Source: Pseudomonadales bacterium (lineage in GTDB: Bacteria > Pseudomonadota > Gammaproteobacteria > Steroidobacterales > Steroidobacteraceae). From it: a stretch of DNA of 5,201 nt. Made by a program: the position numbers and the translations under genes. Positions 1-5,201 of the stretch are shown here, piece by piece (the first letter of the stretch is position 1; each line of letters starts with the position of its first letter). The notes under the pieces are model-generated. The model was not told the DNA's origin and made no database searches. It worked only from the letters and a program-made list of their open reading frames with translations. Where the stretch lies: contig JAGRJB010000100.1 of assembly GCA_020442965.1 (NCBI GenBank), forward strand, positions 1 through 5,201, given 5' to 3'.

Positions 1-400
1 CGCGGCATTCAATCTCGTGGCGATGTTGGTGATGGTCGTGACGGATAAGCGTACCGACATTGCGATCTTGCGAACGCTGGGCACGTCGCCGCGGCGCGTG
101 ATGGGCGTGTTCTTGACGCAGGGGCTCGTGATCGGCTGGTTTGGCGTCGCGATGGGGGTGATGCTCGGTGTGTTGCTGGCCCGCAATGCGGGCGCGGTGT
201 CGGCCTGGTTGGAGCGCGTGTTTCGCTTTCAGTTTTTCAATGCCGACGTCTACTACATCACCCGCATTCCATCGGTGCTCGAGTGGAGTCATGTCGCCTG
301 GGTGGCCGGAATCGCGCTGGCGCTGACGGCGCTGGCGACCGTGTACCCGGCGGTGCGCGCATCGCGCATACCGCCGGCCGAAGCGCTGCGGTACGAGTAG
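1..400 (+). CDS. lolC/E: Lipoprotein-releasing ABC transporter permease, LolC/LolE family (5' truncated by window edge)
   Basis: This is the C-terminal 132 residues of an inner-membrane permease that, with LolD, extracts lipoproteins from the inner membrane and passes them to LolA. The frame is already open at base 2, and the stop is TAG at 398-400. The visible part is the FtsX-like permease domain. It begins at the end of a transmembrane helix (AAFNLVAMLVMVV), followed by the cytoplasmic coupling segment [15 protein letters not shown] (visible residues 16-30) that should contact LolD. Next come a Gly-rich helix at about 33-62, a periplasmic loop with FQFFNADVYYI, and a last helix at about 97-118. 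It ends in RASRIPPAEALRYE, the usual LolC/E C-terminus. The segment is closely paralogous to the end of the next gene. The loop YYITRIPSVLEW recalls E. coli LolE, while the ALRYE ending recalls LolC. The periplasmic domain that would decide the subunit lies outside the window. Confidence 0.93.
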   Translation, partial: AAFNLVAMLVMVVTDKRTDIAILRTLGTSPRRVMGVFLTQGLVIGWFGVAMGVMLGVLLARNAGAVSAWLERVFRFQFFNADVYYITRIPSVLEWSHVAWVAGIALALTALATVYPAVRASRIPPAEALRYE

Positions 401-406
401 TTAGCA

Positions 407-1648
407 ATGGCCTACGAATGGCGCATCGGTACTCGCTATCTGCGTTCCACCCATCGACGCGGCTTCGTCTCGTTCGTCGCGTTGATGTCGGTGATCGGGC
501 TTGCGCTCGGCGTGGCCGTGCTGATCGTCGTGTTGTCGGTGATGAACGGCTTCGAGCGCGAGTTGCGCACGCGCATTCTGTCAGTCACGGCGCATGCGAC
601 GTTGTCAGGGCTCGACGGTGCGCTGCCGGACTGGCGCGCCGCGCGCGAGGTTGCGCAGCAGACGCCGGGCGTCGTCGCGGCGGTGCCCTATATCGAATCG
701 CGTGGCTTGTTTGCGCATGCTTCGCGAGTCGTGGGCGCGCAGATCCGCGGAATCGATCCGCACCAGGAAACGCGAGCGGTCGGGATTGCCGATCGAATCG
801 AACAGGGTTCGCTGGCTGATCTCACGGATGGCGGCTACCAGGTGATCCTGGGCTCGGCGTTGGCGAACGAGCTGGGCGTCAAGGTGGGCGACAATGTGAT
901 TTTCATCGCGCCGGAGGGTACGGCCACCCCGACCGGTATCGTGCCGCGCATGCGCCGACTGCGCGTCACAGGGCTCTTTACCTCCGGCATGTATGAGTTC
1001 GACCGCGGTCTCGCCCTCGTGCATCTGGCAGATGCTGCGCGCCTGTATCGGATGGGCGATCAGGTCTCGGGACTGCGGCTGGCGCTCGCCGACCCATGGG
1101 GCGCGCCCAAGCTCGTGCGCAAGCTCGCAGAAGCATTGGGCGGGGGATTCTATGTCAGTGACTGGACCCGCAATCACGCGAATTTCTTCCGCTCGATCGA
1201 ACTGACCAAGTCGATGCTATTTCTGATCCTGCTGTTGATCGTGGCGGTGGCGGCGTTCAACATCGTGGCGACGCTCGTGATGATCGTGAAGGAAAAGCAA
1301 TCGGATATCGCCATCCTGCGTACGCTCGGCGCCGGCCCGCTCAATGTGCTCGCCACGTTCGTGATCCAAGGAGCGCTGATCGGACTCATCGGTACCGTGC
1401 TCGGCGCCGTACTGGGCGTGCTACTGGCTAACAACATAGAGGCGATTGTGCGGCTCATCGAGCGCGTGGTCGGTGTGCAGTTCCTCGATCCAAAGGTGTA
1501 TCTCATGAGTGATCTGCCGGCCTGGGTGGAACCGACCGACGTCATCCGAATCTGTGGGATCGCCTTTGCGCTATGTGCGGTGGCGACGGTATATCCAGCG
1601 TGGCGAGCGTCGCGCACGCAACCCGCGGAGGGTCTGCGACATGACTGA
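407..1648 (+). CDS. lolC/E: Lipoprotein-releasing ABC transporter permease, LolC/LolE (LolF-like) family, complete
   Basis: This complete 413-residue inner-membrane permease is the usual length for LolC/E. The N-terminus [11 protein letters not shown] leads into TM1 (about 21-46) and then the hallmark [12 protein letters not shown] (42-53). A MacB-like periplasmic domain follows (about 50-265). The FtsX domain has TM2 (269-294), the coupling segment [17 protein letters not shown] (295-311), TM3 (314-343) and TM4 (378-398), and ends [10 protein letters not shown]. The stretch [12 protein letters not shown] is LolE-like. However, [11 protein letters not shown] (174-184) aligns with the E. coli LolC hook TPMGRIPSQR, which captures LolA, so this may be the LolC-type subunit or a LolF-like hybrid. 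The ATG at 407 lies 6 bp after the previous stop. It has only a weak GAG-type ribosome site inside the previous gene, so translational coupling is likely. The start is supported by the match of the N-terminus to the family. The 3' end overlaps lolD by 8 bp. Confidence 0.95.
   Translation: MAYEWRIGTRYLRSTHRRGFVSFVALMSVIGLALGVAVLIVVLSVMNGFERELRTRILSVTAHATLSGLDGALPDWRAAREVAQQTPGVVAAVPYIESRGLFAHASRVVGAQIRGIDPHQETRAVGIADRIEQGSLADLTDGGYQVILGSALANELGVKVGDNVIFIAPEGTATPTGIVPRMRRLRVTGLFTSGMYEFDRGLALVHLADAARLYRMGDQVSGLRLALADPWGAPKLVRKLAEALGGGFYVSDWTRNHANFFRSIELTKSMLFLILLLIVAVAAFNIVATLVMIVKEKQSDIAILRTLGAGPLNVLATFVIQGALIGLIGTVLGAVLGVLLANNIEAIVRLIERVVGVQFLDPKVYLMSDLPAWVEPTDVIRICGIAFALCAVATVYPAWRASRTQPAEGLRHD
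1627..1632 (+). promoter_or_regulatory. Shine-Dalgarno sequence for lolD
   Basis: GGAGGG lies inside the last codons of the upstream permease gene, 8 nt before the ATG at 1641. It is the strongest ribosome-binding site in the lol operon here. It decides the lolD start against the longer in-frame extension to 1509, which would only read through the permease gene in another frame. Confidence 0.75.
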
Positions 1649-2354
1649 TCGGACCGCGGAAGACGGGCGCGCGAAGGTGCTGGTGGCGAGTGGTGTGACG
1701 CGGCATTTCAAGCAGGGGCCGGCGACGCTCGAGGTGCTGACCAACGTCGAACTCACCGTTTACGCCGGCGAACGCCTCGCGGTCGTCGGGGCATCGGGCT
1801 CCGGCAAGACCACGCTGTTGCAGATCATCGGCGGTCTCGATCGACCGACGAGCGGTCGCGTCGAGATCGCTGGACAGAATATTCACGCGCTGAGCGAACG
1901 CGAGCGCGGTGCGCTGCGCAATCGCACGCTGGGGTTCGTTTACCAGTTCCACCATTTGTTGCCAGAGTTCTCTGCACTCGAGAACGTCGCCATGCCGTTG
2001 CTTGTGCGCCGCATGGCGGTTGACGAGGCGCGCGAACGAGCGCGTGCGGTGCTGGATCGAGTCGGGCTCGCGGCCCGCCTCGACCATCGGCCGCATGAGC
2101 TGTCAGGCGGCGAGCGGCAACGCGCAGCCGTCGCTCGTGCACTCGTGACCGAACCCGCGCTAGTCCTGGCGGATGAACCGACCGGCAATCTCGATGGGCT
2201 CAACGCCGCGCAGGTCTTCGAACTGATGCTCGAGCTCAATCGCGAGCGGCACACGAGCCTGGTCATCGTGACGCACGATTTGAGACTGGCTGAGCGAATG
2301 GAGCGGACGCTCGAGTTAGCCGAGGGGCGACTCGTCGGTCGCGTCCACGCGTAG
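1641..2354 (+). CDS. lolD: LolD, ATPase of the lipoprotein-releasing ABC transporter
   Basis: This 237-residue ABC ATPase hydrolyses ATP on the cytoplasmic face to power lipoprotein extraction by the LolC/E permeases (E. coli LolD has 233). All nucleotide-binding motifs are intact: Walker [10 protein letters not shown] (50-58), Q-loop Q102, signature LSGGERQR (154-161), Walker B LVLADEP with catalytic E179, D-loop NLD (183-185) and H-loop H212. The segment [18 protein letters not shown] after the Q-loop is the LolD-specific motif that contacts the permeases. It separates LolD from FtsE, MacB and other relatives. The ATG at 1641 overlaps the permease stop (ATGACTGA) and follows a good Shine-Dalgarno, so the two are translationally coupled. 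In E. coli the order is lolC-lolD-lolE; here both permeases precede lolD. The 3' end overlaps the convergent DUF2062 gene by 39 bp. Confidence 0.97.
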   Translation: MTDRTAEDGRAKVLVASGVTRHFKQGPATLEVLTNVELTVYAGERLAVVGASGSGKTTLLQIIGGLDRPTSGRVEIAGQNIHALSERERGALRNRTLGFVYQFHHLLPEFSALENVAMPLLVRRMAVDEARERARAVLDRVGLAARLDHRPHELSGGERQRAAVARALVTEPALVLADEPTGNLDGLNAAQVFELMLELNRERHTSLVIVTHDLRLAERMERTLELAEGRLVGRVHA

Positions 2355-2882
2355 CGCGGCCAGGCGGGCACGAGCCCGCGCGCGGCGGCGCGCCATCCGT
2401 CGCCTCACAGCGGTTCGCCAGGCGACATCGACGGTCAGCCACCCGACTAGTCCGAATACGATCGAGCAGATCAGGCAGCCAATGAGAAACGGTTGCCACA
2501 ACGGCCCCAGGCCATTCTGCAGCCAGTCCCACGAGAGCGAGAAAGCAAACGGTTGCGGTTGAAATCCGGTCACCACCGCTCCGACGCGATACGCAAAATA
2601 GAACATTGGAACGAGTGTCAGCGGATTGGAGAGGAAAACGGTGGCAATGATCGTCGGGACGTTGACGCGCGCGACCGATGCCACCAGCGTCGCGAGCACC
2701 AGATGCAACGGCAGAGGCACGAACGAGATGGCGAGTCCGGCACCGAAAGCTGGTGCCACCGTGCGCCGCTGCGGAGACCACAGGCGTGGGTCGGTCAGAA
2801 AATGCTTGAACGGTCGCAGCCAGCGGTTGGCATGAATTGCGTCGCGACTTGGCGTGAGTCTCTTGAGAAGTCGTCGCGGCAT
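2316..2882 (-). CDS. DUF2062 domain-containing inner-membrane protein
   Basis: This 188-residue membrane protein belongs to the DUF2062 family, whose biochemical role is unknown. The N-terminus [11 protein letters not shown] is basic, followed by [20 protein letters not shown], typical of the family. Predicted helices lie at about 43-70, 75-100 and 130-156. The second contains the family hallmark SNPLT (85-89) followed by [10 protein letters not shown]. The tail is unusually Arg-rich ([13 protein letters not shown], about 160-172) and probably cytoplasmic. I chose the ATG at 2882 because proteins of this family commonly begin MPRR. It has a weak GAG-type ribosome site 4-9 nt upstream. In-frame ATGs at 2900 and 2948 would add 6 or 22 residues, and the longer form would overlap comEC. 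The gene opposes its neighbours: its end overlaps lolD by 39 bp, and its start is 33 bp from comEC. DUF2062 genes recur beside comEC in gammaproteobacteria (from memory), but a shared function is only inferred. Confidence 0.9.
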   Translation of the reverse strand: MPRRLLKRLTPSRDAIHANRWLRPFKHFLTDPRLWSPQRRTVAPAFGAGLAISFVPLPLHLVLATLVASVARVNVPTIIATVFLSNPLTLVPMFYFAYRVGAVVTGFQPQPFAFSLSWDWLQNGLGPLWQPFLIGCLICSIVFGLVGWLTVDVAWRTAVRRRMARRRARARARLAALRVDATDESPLG

Positions 2883-2915
2883 TTCGCTCAACTCTAGCAT
2901 TGGTGCGGAGGCCGC
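2883..2915. promoter_or_regulatory. 33-bp divergent gap between the DUF2062 gene and comEC
   Basis: This is the only truly non-coding stretch of note. It must supply ribosome-binding sites for both divergent genes: GGAGG at 2907-2911 on the + strand, and weak GAG-type sites on the - strand. It is too short for two complete promoters, so at least one promoter must lie inside the opposite gene's coding region. I found no convincing -35/-10 pair on either strand. TAGCAT at 2895-2900 resembles a -10 box, but it has no partner at a proper distance and sits too close to the ribosome site. Confidence 0.4.
2907..2911 (+). promoter_or_regulatory. Shine-Dalgarno sequence for comEC
   Basis: GGAGG sits 4 nt before GTG 2916 and 7 nt before TTG 2919. 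It supports a start here even though there is no ATG. The spacing slightly favours the TTG, and the codon preference favours the GTG. An in-frame TAG at 2895-2897 blocks any earlier start beyond this region. Confidence 0.65.
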
Positions 2916-5201
2916 GTGTTGCCGGGAATCGCATTTTTTGCGGGGCATCTGATCGCGCTGTTGGCCGTTGCGCCGCTCAGCTCAACCTGGTGCGGGTGCG
3001 CGTTCGCCGCTGCGGTACTCGCCTGGTGGCGTGTCGGCACGCGACGCTATGTGGCAGCGGTGCGGCTGCTGGCCGCCGGCGTCGCGGGATTCGCGCTGTT
3101 GTCCTGGACTGTCGGCGCGTGGCTGACACATCGTCTGCCGCTCAGTGACCACGACGAACGGCTCCTGGTCACGGGCATGATCGTGTCAGTACCCGCGCGC
3201 GCAGGCGATGAAGTGAGCTTCGATGCGCGGGTGCAAATCCTGGCGCCACGCGATCGCGTGATGCAAGGTCCGCTCAAGCTCCGGGTCCGCTGGCACGGTG
3301 CGCCGCCTGTACTCCTGGCACACGAGACCTGGCAATGGCTGCTGCGCGTCGATACCCACTCGCGCAGTCTCGCCGTCGATCTCGACCGCATCTGGCTGCG
3401 CGATCGCGTGCACGCCCTGGCCGTCGTCTTGCCATCGCCGCTCAACGTGCGCGAGCGCATCGCGCCGCGCTCGATCGATGCGTTGCGCGAGCGCATCGCG
3501 CGCGCGATCGATCGCAGTGTCGTGGATCGTGACGCGGCCGCGCTGATCCGTGCGCTGGCCGTCGGGCTGACCGATCAGATGACACGCGAACAATGGCGTG
3601 TGTTTGCGGCCACGGGCACCACGCACTTGGTTGCAATTTCGGGTCTACACGTCACCTTGTTTGCGCTCGTGGCGTTTGCAGTGGCGCGTGCGCTGTGGCG
3701 CTGGCTGCCCGCTTGGCTCGTGCCTTGCGACCGCGAGCCGTTCGCCTTGACCGCAGGGGTCGTCGCAGCATTGGGCTATGCCTTGTTGGCCGGCTGGTCG
3801 GTGCCGACGCAGCGGACGCTCTTGATGTTAGGCGTGTTCGCGGTGCTGCGGTTGCAGCAACGCAGCGGGTCCGTTTCACAGGTGCTGCTCGCTGCGTTGG
3901 TAGGCGTGTTGTTGCTCGACCCGTTAGCGCCGCTGGCGGCCGGACTGTGGCTGTCGTTCGGTGCCGTGGCGGCCATACTTTGGGTCGAGGTGCCTCGTAT
4001 CCGGCGTGTACCGAACACCTGGGCCGCGCTGCGCGTGCAGGGCGCGATAGTCATCGCGTTAGCGCCCGCGACGGTGGCGATGTTTGGTTCGATGTCGCTG
4101 TCGGCCGTGATCGTCAATGCAATCGCCATTCCCGCGATCTCGTTCGTGCTGGTGCCAATCGTCCTGCTCGGGTCGTTAGTGATACTGATGTGGCCACAAG
4201 GCGGCGGGCAGCTGTTGCGTGTGGCGGAGTCTTGCTATGAGTTCGGTTGGCCGAGCCTCGCGCGGGCCGCAGAGTGGCCCCTCAGTCTGGTATTGCTCGA
4301 GCCGTCGCTATGGTGGTACCCGCTCGCACTCGTCGCACTGGCGCTTGCGCTGGCGCCGATCGCGTTGCGTGTGCGTATCGCCACGAGCGTAGCGCTGCTG
4401 CCGCTGCTCGGCCCGGGTGCTGCTGAACTCTCGCAAGGTATGGTGCGGGCCACGCTATTCGATACTGGACGGGGCGTGCTGGTCGCACTGCGGACCGCCC
4501 GTCATGCAGTGTTGTACGACACCGGCGATTCGTTCAATAGTGCCGGGCGACCGCTCGAGGCACTGCTAACAAGCGGGACTCTCGCACCGCCGGACGCGCG
4601 CTTCGATCTGGTCGTTCTGCCCCGCGTCACACAGGACCGCGCCGCAGGCATCGGTCGATTGGTCACGCATGCGTCGATCGGCGAATTGCGCGGCGGCGGC
4701 GCGTGGCCCGGTAGCGTGCTGCCGTATCGGCCTTGCCAGGACGGCGATGTGAGGATCCTGGATGGCGTAAGCTTCGAGTTGCTAGTGGGTGCGAGCGGCG
4801 CGCGGCGGTACTGCGCCTTGCGGATCACAACAGCGGCGCAGGCCCTGCTGCTGGCGGGCGAATTTGATCGATCGGCCGAGCGCGATGCGGTCCGTCGTGC
4901 TGCGACGCGGGGCCACGCAGGCGTTGCGCACTCGTTGGCAAGCGACGTGCTGCTCGTATCGCGGCGTGGTAGCGGTGCGGGTTCATCGCGCGAGTGGCGC
5001 GGGGCGGTTGCACCGAGCGTGGCGATCGTGACAGGTCCACGGGCCACCCGTGTAACGAGTCCACGTGCCGTCGTCTTGCGCGACTGGCGCGCGAGCGGCG
5101 CGCGACTGCTGGAGACGGAGTCTCGACCTGTCGTCAGCGTGCGACTGGGGGCTGCCGGCGAACCGCGAATCGGGTCACCCGCTGAATCCAGGTACGCATT
5201 T
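2916..5201 (+). CDS. comEC: ComEC/Rec2-family DNA uptake channel protein with degenerate MBL-like domain (3' end beyond window)
   Basis: ComEC is the inner-membrane channel that carries transforming single-stranded DNA into the cytoplasm. The frame stays open for 762 codons to the window edge, near the usual full length of about 750-800. The start is GTG 2916 (or TTG 2919) behind GGAGG. N-terminal hydrophobic helices (about 4-70) are followed by an OB-like DUF4131 region (about 80-175) and then the Competence domain (about 205-480). That domain has ATGTTHLVAISGLHV (232-246), PTQRTLLM (297-304), DPLAPL (335-340), LWLSFGA (344-350) and NAIAIP (401-406). A metallo-beta-lactamase-like C-terminal domain begins near 510 with FDTGRG and keeps LYDTGD (534-538). 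Its metal ligands are lost: PRVTQDR at 569-575 replaces SHxHxDH, GEFD at 648-651 replaces GDIE, SRRGS at 682-686 replaces PHHGS, and TSP at 714-716 replaces GHP. The channel is therefore probably intact, whereas any nuclease activity of this domain is doubtful. The gene is not a frameshifted pseudogene. Confidence 0.93.
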   Translation, partial: MLPGIAFFAGHLIALLAVAPLSSTWCGCAFAAAVLAWWRVGTRRYVAAVRLLAAGVAGFALLSWTVGAWLTHRLPLSDHDERLLVTGMIVSVPARAGDEVSFDARVQILAPRDRVMQGPLKLRVRWHGAPPVLLAHETWQWLLRVDTHSRSLAVDLDRIWLRDRVHALAVVLPSPLNVRERIAPRSIDALRERIARAIDRSVVDRDAAALIRALAVGLTDQMTREQWRVFAATGTTHLVAISGLHVTLFALVAFAVARALWRWLPAWLVPCDREPFALTAGVVAALGYALLAGWSVPTQRTLLMLGVFAVLRLQQRSGSVSQVLLAALVGVLLLDPLAPLAAGLWLSFGAVAAILWVEVPRIRRVPNTWAALRVQGAIVIALAPATVAMFGSMSLSAVIVNAIAIPAISFVLVPIVLLGSLVILMWPQGGGQLLRVAESCYEFGWPSLARAAEWPLSLVLLEPSLWWYPLALVALALALAPIALRVRIATSVALLPLLGPGAAELSQGMVRATLFDTGRGVLVALRTARHAVLYDTGDSFNSAGRPLEALLTSGTLAPPDARFDLVVLPRVTQDRAAGIGRLVTHASIGELRGGGAWPGSVLPYRPCQDGDVRILDGVSFELLVGASGARRYCALRITTAAQALLLAGEFDRSAERDAVRRAATRGHAGVAHSLASDVLLVSRRGSGAGSSREWRGAVAPSVAIVTGPRATRVTSPRAVVLRDWRASGARLLETESRPVVSVRLGAAGEPRIGSPAESRYAF
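3448..3501 (+). repeat. 18-bp direct repeat, two perfect copies 36 bp apart, within comEC
   Basis: TGCGCGAGCGCATCGCGC occurs at 3448-3465 and again at 3484-3501. The offset is exactly 12 codons, so both copies are read in the same frame, encoding RERIAPRSIDAL then RERIARAIDRSV just before the Competence domain. It probably reflects a small in-frame duplication, or convergence in an Arg/Ala-rich amphipathic helix in GC-rich DNA. No sign of a mobile or regulatory role is seen. Confidence 0.6.

Noticed and set aside
605..1177. 190-codon open frame on the - strand inside the second lol permease
   Set aside because: It lies fully antisense to a well-recognised gene, has no family-like features, and is expected by chance in GC-rich DNA.
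2364..2379. Inverted repeat GCGGGC-ACGA-GCCCGC 9 bp after the lolD stop, considered as a terminator
   Set aside because: The stem is only 6 bp, there is no following T run on either strand, and it lies within the Arg-rich coding tail of the DUF2062 gene. A minor 3'-end stabilising role cannot be excluded.
2863..2900. TTGAGA (2863-2868) and TAGCAT (2895-2900) as a comEC promoter
   Set aside because: The spacing is 26 bp instead of about 17, and the implied start would fall on the ribosome-binding site.
3593..4240. 215-codon + strand open frame overlapping comEC in another frame
   Set aside because: The translation is Arg/Ala/Gly-rich without any motif. The true frame here reads ATGTTHLVAISGLHV and other Competence-domain motifs.
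4502..5047. 181-codon open frame on the - strand opposite the ComEC MBL-like domain
   Set aside because: Low-complexity Arg/Ser/Pro/Ala composition typical of a shadow frame. The + strand frame gives a continuous ComEC sequence with recognisable domain landmarks.
4440..5201. Possibility that the degenerate MBL domain reflects a frameshift or pseudogene
   Set aside because: The frame is open to the window edge. Conserved landmarks (DTG motifs, the LLLAGE strand, LLV-RRGS) appear in the right order and spacing in one frame.

Overview
The window is a compact, gene-dense stretch of high-GC DNA (about 60-65% G+C by eye) from what looks like a gammaproteobacterium. It carries the neighbourhood lolC/E - lolC/E - lolD - DUF2062 - comEC. 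From memory, this order of lipoprotein-release genes, a small DUF2062 membrane protein and comEC is found in Pseudomonas- and Xanthomonas-type genomes, usually followed by exbB/tolQ, exbD, msbA or lpxK. No species can be assigned. There are no RNA genes, insertion sequences, CRISPR arrays or other mobile elements.

Bases 1-2354 (+ strand) are the end of a lol operon. They hold the C-terminal third of one LolC/E-family permease, a second complete LolC/E paralogue starting 6 bp later, and the ATPase LolD, whose start overlaps the second permease by 8 bp. Together they should form the inner-membrane ABC transporter that extracts mature outer-membrane lipoproteins and hands them to the periplasmic chaperone LolA. 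The two permeases clearly descend from a duplication. The complete one mixes LolE-like and LolC-like traits, including a LolA-hook-like loop, so the two symbols are hard to assign.

Bases 2316-2882 (- strand) encode a DUF2062 membrane protein. Its 3' end overlaps the end of lolD by 39 bp in convergent orientation. Its start is divided from the divergent comEC by only 33 bp.

Bases 2916-5201 (+ strand) encode a ComEC/Rec2 DNA-uptake channel that runs off the right edge at codon 762, probably close to its natural end. The membrane competence domain is well conserved. The C-terminal metallo-beta-lactamase-like domain keeps its fold signature, but nearly every metal-binding residue is replaced (SHxHxDH-type motif to PRVTQDR, HHGS to RRGS, GHP to TSP). 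The reading frame is open throughout. This apparently nuclease-dead ComEC is the most interesting feature of the window. No wholly new multi-gene system is evident.
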